Positions 8,622-17,132 of a stretch of DNA of 64,000 bases are shown here, one piece after another (position 1 is the first letter of the stretch; each line of letters starts with the position of its first letter). Source of the DNA: Bacteroidota bacterium (GTDB taxonomy: Bacteria > Bacteroidota > Bacteroidia > Chitinophagales > Chitinophagaceae); the NCBI GenBank assembly GCA_018268035.1, contig JAFDXI010000124.1:40365-104364 (forward strand), given 5' to 3'. The notes under the pieces are model-generated. The model was not told the origin of the DNA and made no database searches. It saw nothing but the letters and a program-made list of their open reading frames with translations. The position numbers were made by a program, and so were the translations under genes.

Positions 8622-8741
8622 TTATTTAAACAGGCTAAATACCCAGTCAACAAAGATAATTATGATGATAGCGCCAACAATGATGATACCGAATACATAA
8701 GGCATTAATCTTTTCTTATCGTTATCGTTGTTGGGCGTCAT
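8622..8741 (-). CDS. Small single-span membrane peptide (39 aa)
   Basis: A complete small frame runs from the ATG at 8741 to the TAA at 8622-8624. It encodes 39 residues: a polar, charged head (MTPNNDNDKKRLMPY) and a hydrophobic helix rich in Ile and Val (about 16-32), ending DWVFSLFK. The positive charges before the helix predict an N-in topology. Composition and architecture look protein-like rather than random. It lies between two minus-strand genes, 41 bp from the next. The function is unknown. Small peptides of this build often bind larger membrane complexes. Confidence 0.55.
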   Translation of the reverse strand: MTPNNDNDKKRLMPYVFGIIIVGAIIIIIFVDWVFSLFK

Positions 8742-8782
8742 TATCTATTTAAATTATTATTGATCGCTTAAAGGAAAATTTT

Positions 8783-9955
8783 TTATACATGAATCAAATC
8801 TGTGCCTTGTAATATTTCTGATAATGCTGTATAAAGTACATCGAGATCAGCCTGTGAATTAAATGCATTGATTGAATACCTGATAAAAGTTTTATTGTCT
8901 TGCCAAGTTACAGGAATTTCAATTTTATACTTATTAAATAAAAACTTTTGTAATTGTTCAGATGAATTTGTGCGAATAGGTATGCTGCTCATCTGCCCCA
9001 GGAATTCATCTGTCACAGGAGCCAGCGGTTTTGTTTCCATCAGGTCGCAAAACCGTTTGTAGTTTGAATGTGCTATATGCCTGCAATTGGCTGCCACATC
9101 AGTCCAGTTGTTTTCATTTAAAAATTCAATAGCTTTTGGAACAGTGAGGAAAGCAGAAAAATCTCTTGTGCCCTGCATTTCATGATAATCTATAAATTGT
9201 GACTTTGAAAAACCTGCATTTCCATAACCCCAACTTACAACCAGCGGGTCGAAGAGGTGTTGTAAATCTTTCTTCACATATAAAAATGAACAACCTTTTG
9301 GTGTACACATCCATTTATGGCAGGCGCCTGTATAAACATCTGCATCAAGCGCTTTTAAATCTAATGCTATATGGCCTGGTGCATGTGCACCATCAACTAT
9401 AGTGATTAGTCCCTTTGATTTTGCAATGTCAACTATTTCTTTTACCGGTAGAATTAATGCAGTTGCGCTAGTGATATTACTGATAAAGACTGCTTTTGTT
9501 TTAGATGTTAACCCTTTAAAAAAATCTTCAACAATTTGTTCTTTCGATGTTACAGGTAAAGTTATAGGCTGGCGAATATATTTTGCACCAGCTTTTATAC
9601 AATAATAATTCCAGGTGCGGTCAAGTGCGCCATATTCTATATCAGTACTTAAAATTTCATCACCTGCATCGAGTTTAAAATTTTTTGCAACAATATTAAT
9701 TGCATAAGAAGGATTGGTAACATAAACAATATCATCAGCATCACAATTGAGATATGTTGCCAGTACTCCCCTCGAATATTCAAGATTATGCGGGCCATCC
9801 ACTGCAATAAATTGAACAGGTTCTGTTTCCAGTGCCAGTTGGATTTTTTGATATTCTTCGAAGACAGGGATGGGGCAAGCCCCAAATGAACCGAAATTTA
9901 AATATGTAATATTGGGGTCAATTAAAAACTGTTCTCTGAGTGCGTTAGTTTGCAT
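8783..9955 (-). CDS. Aminotransferase class V-fold PLP-dependent enzyme
   Basis: The 390-residue protein is a fold-type I PLP enzyme of the class V family (isopenicillin-N epimerase/cysteine desulfurase-like). The cofactor-binding Asp is D188 in TIVDGAHAPGH. The Schiff-base lysine is K214 in TGACHKWMCTPKG. The N-terminal YLNFGSFGACP motif and the NPSYAINIVA segment match the substrate/PLP phosphate region. No active-site Cys loop typical of group I cysteine desulfurases is apparent, and no sulfur-carrier genes are nearby. The neighbours do not indicate the substrate. The epimerase-like label is by similarity only. Confidence 0.8.
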   Translation of the reverse strand: MQTNALREQFLIDPNITYLNFGSFGACPIPVFEEYQKIQLALETEPVQFIAVDGPHNLEYSRGVLATYLNCDADDIVYVTNPSYAINIVAKNFKLDAGDEILSTDIEYGALDRTWNYYCIKAGAKYIRQPITLPVTSKEQIVEDFFKGLTSKTKAVFISNITSATALILPVKEIVDIAKSKGLITIVDGAHAPGHIALDLKALDADVYTGACHKWMCTPKGCSFLYVKKDLQHLFDPLVVSWGYGNAGFSKSQFIDYHEMQGTRDFSAFLTVPKAIEFLNENNWTDVAANCRHIAHSNYKRFCDLMETKPLAPVTDEFLGQMSSIPIRTNSSEQLQKFLFNKYKIEIPVTWQDNKTFIRYSINAFNSQADLDVLYTALSEILQGTDLIHV

Positions 9956-10053
9956 TTTTCAAAAATAAAAGAATTTAGAACGCTTGATTGCTAAAATTTT
10001 AATTGTGCAGTTTTAGTAAAAAAGATATTAGATGATGATTTTATCTTCGCCTG

Positions 10054-11271
10054 ATGCAACATCAGTTTGATGTAATTATTATCGGTGGCGGGGCTGCCGG
10101 TTTTTTTACAGCCATCAATCTTGCAGAAAAAAATAAAACTTTACAAATAGCTATTCTTGAGCGGGGCAAAGAAGTGCTTTCAAAAGTACTCATATCAGGA
10201 GGTGGCCGTTGTAATGTTACACATGCCTGTTTTGATGCAAATGAATTAACTGGTTATTATCCACGTGGTAATAAAGAACTAAGAGGGCCATTCCATGTAT
10301 TTGGCGCTGCTGATACAGTAAAATGGTTTTTGCAACATGGCGTTGTTTTAAAAACAGAAGCGGATGGCCGTATGTTTCCACAATTAAATAATTCGCGTGC
10401 TATCATTGATTGTTTTTTAAAACTGCAAAAAAATTATGGCATCACATTGTTGATGGGTGAACATGTTTTGAAAATGCAATTGAAGGATGATAATTGGCAA
10501 TTGCAAACACAGCAATCAATCTTTTTTGCAAAAAAAATTTGTATAGCTACGGGTAGCAGCCCTGCAATGTGGAAATTGTTGCAACAGTTAGGACATACAA
10601 TTGTGCCACCTGTTCCATCTTTATTTACATTCAATTGTAAAGATGAACGTATATGCCATTTGCCTGGAGTATCAGCACAGGTAGCTGTCTTTATTAAAGA
10701 TTCAAAACTTCAATCTTCAGGGCCATTATTGATTACACATTGGGGTTTTAGTGGCCCTGCAATTTTGAAACTATCTGCATGGGGAGCAAGAGAGTTGCAC
10801 AAAAAAAATTATTCTTTCACTCTCATCGTGAACTGGCTTGAAAATGAAACAGAAGCTTCAATCGTATCAAAACTCAATGCATTAAAATTACAACTGTCGC
10901 AAAAAATGGTAATATTAAAATCGCCGTTTGATATTCCAAATCGTTTATGGGAAAGCCTCGTGCAGGCTGCTTTAATTAATCATCATACAAGATGGGCCGA
11001 TATTTCCAAAACACAATTATTTAGCCTGGCAAACCAGCTTTGTAAATGCCAGTTTGAAATCAGGGGTAAGAGTACATTTAAAGAAGAATTTGTTACAGCT
11101 GGTGGAATTGATTTGAAAGAAGTTGATTTTAAAACAATGCAAAGTAAGATTTTGAGCGATGTTTATTTTGGTGGAGAGGTGTTGAATATTGATGCTGTAA
11201 CTGGCGGTTTTAATTTTCAGAATGCATGGACTTGTGGACATATTGCTGCAGAATCTTTAGCAAAATTATAA
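10054..11271 (+). CDS. NAD(P)/FAD-dependent oxidoreductase, HI0933/YhiN (BaiN-like) family
   Basis: The 405-residue flavoprotein begins with the FAD-binding Rossmann motif GGGAAG (11-16), followed by ERGKEVLSKVLISGGGRCNVTH (about 36-57), the diagnostic HI0933 signature. The middle insert (about 190-330) is the family's extra domain. The C-terminus has VTAGGIDLKEVDFKTMQSK and GGEVLNIDAVTGGFNFQNAW, which close the FAD site. Members are soluble oxidoreductases, mostly of unknown substrate; BaiN acts on bile-acid intermediates. It is preceded by a short divergent intergenic region shared with the PLP enzyme. Family assignment is firm, substrate unknown. Confidence 0.88.
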   Translation: MQHQFDVIIIGGGAAGFFTAINLAEKNKTLQIAILERGKEVLSKVLISGGGRCNVTHACFDANELTGYYPRGNKELRGPFHVFGAADTVKWFLQHGVVLKTEADGRMFPQLNNSRAIIDCFLKLQKNYGITLLMGEHVLKMQLKDDNWQLQTQQSIFFAKKICIATGSSPAMWKLLQQLGHTIVPPVPSLFTFNCKDERICHLPGVSAQVAVFIKDSKLQSSGPLLITHWGFSGPAILKLSAWGARELHKKNYSFTLIVNWLENETEASIVSKLNALKLQLSQKMVILKSPFDIPNRLWESLVQAALINHHTRWADISKTQLFSLANQLCKCQFEIRGKSTFKEEFVTAGGIDLKEVDFKTMQSKILSDVYFGGEVLNIDAVTGGFNFQNAWTCGHIAAESLAKL

Positions 11272-11325
11272 TGCAAAACAATCTTGATACTTCATCCTGT
11301 TATTAAAACCGCCTGTTTGTTTTTT

Positions 11326-12039
11326 TTATTTTACCAGTTCAAAAGTTACATTGATGTTCATTGAAATTTTTATTTTTTTGAAATCAACATTCATTGCCGG
11401 AGCTGCATCATTAGCCATCAACCCGGCAGCTTTATACATTGGCCTTGGATAATCACTGCTTTCATTATAGTCGCTGATTGTTAATGCATCGCCTATATGA
11501 TCACCATAAGCAGAAGATAAATATATTGCTTCCTGCTTTGCGTTTAACAATGCCTGTAGTTTCAGCTCTTTTTCTATGTTGTCTATATTGCTGTTAGAAG
11601 TGCGGCTGATATAAAAATTTTGAGTGGCCTGGTCGTCTAATTTATCAACCAGTTTATCCATTTCATCCACTGATTTTACTTTTACTTCATACGTAACACC
11701 AGCTTTCAAATCAGGGTTTTTCTTTTTGCTTTTAGCATACCACCAATTATTACCGTCCCATCCAGAATATCCCTGCACCACCACATCTGTATCAGCAATA
11801 TTCATGCTTTTTGCTTCAATTAAAAACTGGTTGATGATGGTTTGAATATCTACTTTCTCACCATTTTTTTTATTATACTCCCGGAGTTCGATTTGTACAT
11901 AAATTTCATCTGGTGTGATCTCGGTTTCAGCATGACCTGTAACGTTTATTGTACGTTGTTTTATAGTACTGTTCATATTTTGTGCATTAGAAATAAGCAA
12001 ACATAAACTTGCAGAGAGTGCTAATAGTATTTTCTTCAT
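11326..12039 (-). CDS. Secreted SIMPL (DUF541) domain protein
   Basis: The 237-residue protein has a signal peptide (MKKILLALSASLCLLISNAQN, cleavage after NAQ or so) and then the SIMPL/DUF541 pattern: RTINVTGHAETEITPDEIYVQIELREY, a central VTYEVKVKSVDEMDKLVDKL block and the closing MNINVTFELV. SIMPL proteins are periplasmic or outer-surface proteins of the family that includes BP26 and E. coli YggE. YggE is linked to oxidative stress, and BP26 forms channel-like oligomers. The gene appears monocistronic. Function in this organism is inferred only from the family. Confidence 0.85.
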   Translation of the reverse strand: MKKILLALSASLCLLISNAQNMNSTIKQRTINVTGHAETEITPDEIYVQIELREYNKKNGEKVDIQTIINQFLIEAKSMNIADTDVVVQGYSGWDGNNWWYAKSKKKNPDLKAGVTYEVKVKSVDEMDKLVDKLDDQATQNFYISRTSNSNIDNIEKELKLQALLNAKQEAIYLSSAYGDHIGDALTISDYNESSDYPRPMYKAAGLMANDAAPAMNVDFKKIKISMNINVTFELVK

Positions 12040-12206
12040 GAGTTTAATTTTATTTACAGAATGATGGATTGTTTTTCAGGATTACATAAACGTTTTATGC
12101 TATTAACATTCGTTTAGGAAAATCAAAGACAAACAGAATGAAATGTTTTGAGAAATGTTATTGGTGTTTTATCTATGGTTGATTTTTTATAAATGTAAAA
12201 AAGCGC

Positions 12207-12728
12207 TTACACCTGGGCACTGTTTAAAAATGCTTTTAACTCACTTGCATCACCTGGTTTCATTTTACCACCGAGAATTAAACGCACTTGCCTTCTTCTT
12301 AAAGCGCCTTCATATAAAGCTTTTTCTTCGTCAGTTTCGGGTATTACTGCTGGAACAGGTCTTGGTTTATTATTGGGGTCCAAAGCAACAAATGTAAAAA
12401 AGGCTTCATTGCTTTCGTATCTGTACTGATGCAAATTATCTTCTCCCCAAACTTTTAAATGTATTTCCATTGAAGTATTAAAAGCCCGGGTAATCCTCGA
12501 TTCTATCCGCACAACATTACCCAGTTTAATTGGATTTTTAAAACTAAGGTTATCTACACTTGCAGTCATGCAGGGTGCATTGCAATGTTTCACAGCCGTA
12601 ATGCCCGCAGCAATATCCATCCAATACATTAACCTGCCACCCATTAAATTGCCAAATACATTTGTATCGTTGGGTAAAACAAGTTCATTCATTATTGTTG
12701 CACTTTCGCTTGCATTCTTACTTTCCAT
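12207..12728 (-). CDS. Acyl-CoA thioesterase, hotdog fold
   Basis: The 173-residue protein carries a single hotdog domain with the acyl-CoA hydrolase signature NVFGNLMGGRLMYWMDIAA (about 23-41). ASVDNLSFKNPIKLGNVVRIESRI and YESNEAFFTFVALD follow. This is the YciA/BACH-type group, which hydrolyses acyl-CoA to free CoA and fatty acid in the cytoplasm. Eukaryotic BACH has two domains; the single domain here matches bacterial homologues that assemble as hexamers. The C-terminal 40 residues are charged. A promoter-like TATATTTG lies at 12749-12756. Specific chain length is not predictable. Confidence 0.88.
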   Translation of the reverse strand: MESKNASESATIMNELVLPNDTNVFGNLMGGRLMYWMDIAAGITAVKHCNAPCMTASVDNLSFKNPIKLGNVVRIESRITRAFNTSMEIHLKVWGEDNLHQYRYESNEAFFTFVALDPNNKPRPVPAVIPETDEEKALYEGALRRRQVRLILGGKMKPGDASELKAFLNSAQV

Positions 12729-12748
12729 TTTACAATATACATTTTGCG

Positions 12749-12756
12749 CAAATATA
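12749..12756 (-). promoter_or_regulatory. Putative -7 element of the thioesterase gene
   Basis: Minus-strand TATATTTG fits TAnnTTTG and lies 21 bp upstream of the ATG at 12728. No clear TTG at -33. Confidence 0.4.
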
Positions 12757-12896
12757 AATTCGTTTAGGATGATAGAAGCTTTTGAATGAGTAGCTGGTAA
12801 TAAAAAAATGTTTGTGTATAAGCAGTTGTCTGTATTTTATTGGGGAAAATGAAAATTGTAGTTGAAAAAAAAATATAAATCTTAGTTTAAATAATA

Positions 12897-12926
12897 TTGG
12901 CTTCTTAAAGCCAACCTTTATTTTTG
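12897..12926 (+). promoter_or_regulatory. purA promoter with internal inverted repeat
   Basis: A TTG at 12897-12899 and TATTTTTG at 12919-12926 are separated by 19 bp, matching the Bacteroidota -33/-7 consensus. The start codon is 21 bp after the -7 element. The interval 12897-12914 is also a perfect 7-bp inverted repeat (TTGGCTT, four-base spacer, AAGCCAA) that overlaps the -33 element and could be an operator. Confidence 0.6.
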
Positions 12927-12946
12927 CCGCAACAAAAAAAAATCTA

Positions 12947-14215
12947 ATGGTTGATGTTATTCTCGGTTTGCAGTGGGGTGATGAAGGTAAAGGCAAGATA
13001 GTAGACTATTTTGCGCCTAATTATGATATCATTGCAAGGTTTCAGGGTGGGCCAAATGCGGGGCATACCTTATATGTAGGCGATAGGAAAATTGTTTTGC
13101 ATCAGATCCCTTCAGGTATTTTTCATCAGAATACGATCAACATAATTGGAAATGGTGTAGTGTTGGACCCGGTGACTTTAAAACGCGAGTGTGATACTGT
13201 TGCATCATTTGGAATAGATGTGAAAAAGAATTTATTCATTTCCCAACGCACCAATTTAATTGTGCCAACACATAGGGCATTGGATAAAGCATCAGAGACT
13301 GCAAAAGGCGAAAGCAAAATTGGTTCCACATTAAAAGGTATTGGGCCTTCCTATATGGATAAAACAGGGCGCAATGCTTTGAGGGTAGGCGATATCACAA
13401 ATAAATCTTTTATTACTCAGTACATTAAACTTCGTTTGAAGCATCAAAAACTCCTGGATAATTTTAATTTTGTAGAAGACATCACTCAATGGGAAGAAGA
13501 GTTTTTTGAAGCGATAGAATTTTTGCGCACTTTAAATATTGTAAATGGCGAATATTTTATCAACAATCATATTAGTCAGGGAAGAAAAGTTTTAGCTGAG
13601 GGAGCGCAAGGCTCAATGTTGGATATTGATTTTGGTACATTCCCTTTTGTAACTTCTTCAAGTACGATTTCTGCGGGCGTCTGTACGGGTTTAGGCGTAG
13701 CGCCGCAAAAAATAAATGAAGTTTTGGGGGTTACGAAAGCTTATTGCACAAGAGTAGGTAGTGGTCCATTCCCAACAGAACTGGAAAACGAAACTGGTGA
13801 AGCAATCAGAAAGATTGGTAATGAATTTGGTGCGACAACTGGGAGGCCCCGCCGCTGCGGCTGGATTGATTTAGTAGCTTTGAAATATACTTGTATGTTG
13901 AATGGCGTTACAAAGGTTGTGATGACAAAAGCCGATGTGTTGGATAGTTTTAAAGAATTAAATGTTTGTGTAAATTATTCCATCAATGGTGTGGAGTCTG
14001 AACAGGTGCCTTTCCAGTTAATGCAATCGGATATCAAACCCGCTTATAAGGCTTTTGATGGTTGGAATTGTGATAGTACTGTATTGAAAACTGGTAACAA
14101 ATTACCCGAAGCGATGCAGCGTTATATTCAATTTATTAATCAATATATTGGCGCCCCGGTTGAGTATGTTTCCAATGGCCCCCAGAGGGAACAAATAATA
14201 AAAACGGGGTCTTGA
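12947..14215 (+). CDS. purA: Adenylosuccinate synthetase
   Basis: The 422-residue enzyme joins IMP and aspartate, with GTP hydrolysis, to give adenylosuccinate, the first committed step to AMP. The GTP/Mg loop QWGDEGKGK (9-17), GGPNAGHT (about 35-42), the IMP-binding TLKGIGPSYMDK region and ATTGRPRRCGWIDL are all intact, and the length is normal. It has its own strong-looking promoter with an internal palindrome. The highly acidic protein gene follows after 56 bp and pabB after that, so the three could be co-transcribed. The assignment is secure. Confidence 0.97.
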   Translation: MVDVILGLQWGDEGKGKIVDYFAPNYDIIARFQGGPNAGHTLYVGDRKIVLHQIPSGIFHQNTINIIGNGVVLDPVTLKRECDTVASFGIDVKKNLFISQRTNLIVPTHRALDKASETAKGESKIGSTLKGIGPSYMDKTGRNALRVGDITNKSFITQYIKLRLKHQKLLDNFNFVEDITQWEEEFFEAIEFLRTLNIVNGEYFINNHISQGRKVLAEGAQGSMLDIDFGTFPFVTSSSTISAGVCTGLGVAPQKINEVLGVTKAYCTRVGSGPFPTELENETGEAIRKIGNEFGATTGRPRRCGWIDLVALKYTCMLNGVTKVVMTKADVLDSFKELNVCVNYSINGVESEQVPFQLMQSDIKPAYKAFDGWNCDSTVLKTGNKLPEAMQRYIQFINQYIGAPVEYVSNGPQREQIIKTGS

Positions 14216-14271
14216 AAAATTTTTTTTGCTGATTAAAAAACTCGTTGAAATTTTACACTTGCTAATTTTAA

Positions 14272-14721
14272 ATGTATATGGCATCCAAATCAGATAAAGA
14301 AAAAAAATCCGGTCAGAAGCCCTTTACTAGTAAAGACGGCTCTAACAAAGAATCTTCAAAATCAAAAAAACAAAAACAAGAAGAAAATGATGATATTGAA
14401 GATGATGAATTTGAAGATGATGATGATGTAAAATCGTCACAAAAAAAGTCTGCATCCAAATCAAAAAAGTTAAAAGATGAAGATGATGACGATGATGATT
14501 TGGGAGAAGATGAAGTAGATGAATGGGATAAACCAGAAGAAGAAGAAAGTTGGGATCCTGACTTCGATGAATTTGACATTCCCAAATCAAAGGGGAAAAA
14601 ATCACCAGGAGGTAAGAAAGGTGATGATGACGATGATGATTTCAAACTTGATGATGATATGAAAGAGTTTGGCCTGTTCAATGATTCAGATGATTTCGAT
14701 GATGAAGATGATGATTTTTAA
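14272..14721 (+). CDS. Extremely acidic low-complexity protein (D/E/K/S-rich)
   Basis: The 149-residue product is almost entirely Asp, Glu, Lys and Ser. It alternates lysine-rich patches (about 1-40, 60-70, 100-115) with pure acidic runs (about 40-52, 72-90, 117-123 and the C-terminus, which ends DDEDDDF). There is no signal peptide or membrane segment, and it is predicted to be disordered. The few ordered-looking residues are WDKPEEEESWDPDFDEFDIPKS (about 84-105) and KEFGLFNDSDDF. The coding DNA is GAT/GAA-rich and near-repetitive. Position between purA and pabB gives no clear role. Such polyampholytes can act as nucleic-acid mimics, chaperone-like factors or RNA polymerase delta-like tails; none is shown. 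An in-frame ATG at 14278 may be the true start. Confidence 0.7.
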   Translation: MYMASKSDKEKKSGQKPFTSKDGSNKESSKSKKQKQEENDDIEDDEFEDDDDVKSSQKKSASKSKKLKDEDDDDDDLGEDEVDEWDKPEEEESWDPDFDEFDIPKSKGKKSPGGKKGDDDDDDFKLDDDMKEFGLFNDSDDFDDEDDDF

Positions 14722-14736
14722 ATTGAATTATCCCCG

Positions 14737-16020
14737 GTGCAAAATAATGATGCGACATTTCATGTAAAGAATATTCCGGAATTGAAAATGCAAATGCTAA
14801 ACTGGGCAGACCGGTTTGGCATTTGTTGTTTTTTGGACAATAATGATTATTACGATCCTTACCATCAATATGATTGCATTATCGCTGCAGGTGCAACAAA
14901 AGTTTTGAAAGATTCAGATGATATTTTTTCTTCTTTAAATTGTTTCAATACAGAAAATGATAACTGGATATTTGGGCATCTTGGTTATGACCTGAAAAAT
15001 AAAATTGAACTACTGGAATCTGGTCATGAAAATAGAATCGGTTTCCCGGATGTATTTTTTTTTATACCAGAAATAGTTCTGATTTTACAGGGCGAAGTGT
15101 TAACTATTCATTCGGAGTATAAAAACCCGGGAGATGTTTTTTCAGAAATACAAGATGAGACCTACGTTGAAAGAAATAAAAAACAATTTAAAAAAATTCT
15201 GTTGTCACCAGCCATCAGTAAAGAGGAATATGTTTCAACTGTTGAAAAGATACAACAGCATATCAGGCGTGGAGATTGTTATGAGATTAATTTTTGCCAG
15301 GAATTTTTTGCAGAAGATATTTGTTTAGATACCTTAGATACATTCGATAGACTGCAACAGGTTTCTCCCACACCTTTTTCCTGTTATTATAAACTGAATG
15401 ATAAATATCTGTTGTGTGCAAGCCCTGAAAGATTTTTATCTAAAAGAGGCAGCGCTATTTTTTCCCAGCCAATAAAAGGTACAGCTCCAAGAAACATTGA
15501 CAAGCGATTGGATGAAATAGAAAAAAACAATCTTTTTAAAAGTGAAAAGGAGAGAAGTGAAAATGTTATGATTGTTGACCTTGTCCGGAATGACCTCAGT
15601 AAAATATGTACAAAGGGTTCGGTAGAGACAACAGAGTTATTTGGTATATATTCATTCCCTCAGGTTCATCAAATGATTTCAACAATAAAAGGAGAGTTGA
15701 TTCCAGGTATTTCATTTTCAGAAATTATTCAATCTACTTTTCCGATGGGCTCAATGACCGGTGCTCCAAAAATAAGCGCTATGAAGTTGATTGAAAAATT
15801 CGAAACTTCGAAGCGAGGTTTATTTTCAGGTAGTGTAGGATATATTTCGCCACAAAAGGACTTTGATTTTAATGTTATAATCAGGAGTATATTTTATAAT
15901 GCCACTAATAAGTATCTTAATTACATGGTGGGTGGTGCAATAACTTTTTATGCAGATGCAGAGAAAGAATATGGCGAATGTTTGTTGAAAGCAAAAGCAA
16001 TAACTTCAGTGCTGCAATAA
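14737..16020 (+). CDS. pabB: Aminodeoxychorismate synthase component I
   Basis: The 427-residue protein has the chorismate-binding domain of PabB/TrpE in its C-terminal 270 residues: IRRGDCYEINFCQEF, SPERFLSKRG, PIKGTAPR, ENVMIVDLVRNDLSKIC, FPMGSMTGAPKISAMKLIEKFE and FSGSVGYISPQKDFDFNVIIRS. The PIKGT motif, with Lys where TrpE has Ala, marks PabB, which forms 4-amino-4-deoxychorismate for folate synthesis. The N-terminal 150 residues are a degenerate variant of the family's first domain. The start is GTG at 14737, 15 bp after the acidic-protein gene. No pabA or pabC is adjacent. Confidence 0.88.
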   Translation: MQNNDATFHVKNIPELKMQMLNWADRFGICCFLDNNDYYDPYHQYDCIIAAGATKVLKDSDDIFSSLNCFNTENDNWIFGHLGYDLKNKIELLESGHENRIGFPDVFFFIPEIVLILQGEVLTIHSEYKNPGDVFSEIQDETYVERNKKQFKKILLSPAISKEEYVSTVEKIQQHIRRGDCYEINFCQEFFAEDICLDTLDTFDRLQQVSPTPFSCYYKLNDKYLLCASPERFLSKRGSAIFSQPIKGTAPRNIDKRLDEIEKNNLFKSEKERSENVMIVDLVRNDLSKICTKGSVETTELFGIYSFPQVHQMISTIKGELIPGISFSEIIQSTFPMGSMTGAPKISAMKLIEKFETSKRGLFSGSVGYISPQKDFDFNVIIRSIFYNATNKYLNYMVGGAITFYADAEKEYGECLLKAKAITSVLQ

Positions 16021-17103
16021 TTATTTTCCTGCAGTAGTAATATTGGAACCATTGAGTAGAAGTTCAACACTCTGTTTGAGCATATCAGCCTTTTTAGATT
16101 GGAACAAGTCCACTTTATCAGAAGGTATTCTCATTGGATAAATGTCGCCTTTACTGATTGATTTATCAAAATCCGGGTTCAACTGGTTGAAGATATTTAT
16201 ATCCATCATCAGGTTATTGGCGATAACAACGGAATTGTATTTACCATAAAGATTAATGGTTGTACTGTTGGCTGCCAGTTGTAAATAAGCGTTGTTTGCA
16301 ATTGAATTATCACCGGCATTTATTGTGGGTGCAGAACCTGGCATATCCCCCATATTGGTATTCCCATCAAAAAAATAGTGTGTGGCAATAAATTTTTTTA
16401 CATGGTTCCTTGTTTCGAGAGGTAATAAATATTGAATATCCCAGAAACTTTTACTGTGCGCTTTTGCAATAGCTCTGTCCACGGGTGCGGAACCGCAATT
16501 ATAGGCAGCAATCACTAAAAGCCAATCACCATAGTCACCATATAACCCTTTTAAAATTTTGCATGCTGCATTGGTACTTTTAATATAATCCTGTCTTTCA
16601 TCATTATAATAACTGGTGTTTAAACCATTTTCCCGGGCAGTCTCAGGCATAATTTGCCAGGGGCCTACAGCACCGGCCCAGGAAACAGAGGTTGAACTTA
16701 AACTGCTTTCTATTACAGACAAATATTTTAGTTGAGTTGGTAAACCATAAGAGCTTAATATTTTATCATACAAATCGAAGTATGGTTTGCCCCATACCTT
16801 CATCTTGGTATAATAATCCTGGTTCTTCTTTATGAAATTATCAATAAAAAGTTTTGCATCCGCATTCATGGAGTAATTCATGTTGTCGGAAGGGTTGTCT
16901 GATAAAAGACTGCCAAAGATTTTTGAACTATCTGTAATTGATGTTACCGCAGGTTGTCCTGTTGTATCAATTGGTTTTATATTTTTTAGAGTTGTTGAGG
17001 CAGATGATTGAATGGTAAGGGTAGAAAGTGAAATAGAAAATATGAGGCAAACAATAGCCGTTTTCAATTTTGTATTTCCCATCTGAAGAAAAAATTCTTT
17101 CAT
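16021..17103 (-). CDS. Secreted lytic transglycosylase (SLT domain)
   Basis: From the ATG at 17103 the protein has 360 residues (a GTG at 17109 and an ATG at 17082 are also in frame). A signal sequence is followed by a linker and a Slt/MltD-type domain. The catalytic Glu is in YLSVIESSLSS (E132 from this start). WAGAVGPWQIMPETARENGL and AYNCGSAPVDRAI are the ESxxN/GxxQxM/AYN blocks of family 1 transglycosylases. The last 80 residues resemble a worn LysM module (VIANNLMMDINIFNQLNPDFD, then a GDIYPMRIP end). It cleaves peptidoglycan to 1,6-anhydro products. It follows gatA by 23 bp on the same strand and meets pabB tail to tail. Confidence 0.87.
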   Translation of the reverse strand: MKEFFLQMGNTKLKTAIVCLIFSISLSTLTIQSSASTTLKNIKPIDTTGQPAVTSITDSSKIFGSLLSDNPSDNMNYSMNADAKLFIDNFIKKNQDYYTKMKVWGKPYFDLYDKILSSYGLPTQLKYLSVIESSLSSTSVSWAGAVGPWQIMPETARENGLNTSYYNDERQDYIKSTNAACKILKGLYGDYGDWLLVIAAYNCGSAPVDRAIAKAHSKSFWDIQYLLPLETRNHVKKFIATHYFFDGNTNMGDMPGSAPTINAGDNSIANNAYLQLAANSTTINLYGKYNSVVIANNLMMDINIFNQLNPDFDKSISKGDIYPMRIPSDKVDLFQSKKADMLKQSVELLLNGSNITTAGK

Positions 17104-17132
17104 AAACACAATTTTACAGGCCTTGGTTAATC

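Noticed and set aside
12730..12996. 88-codon minus-strand frame over the purA promoter
   Set aside because: It overlaps the purA start and promoter, and its product is a low-complexity Phe/Lys/Ile string with no family features.
14313..14681. 122-codon Ser-rich frame opposite the acidic protein
   Set aside because: It is the mirror of GAT/GAA repeats (ATC/TTC), which lack stops on both strands; the plus frame has the sensible start and spacing.
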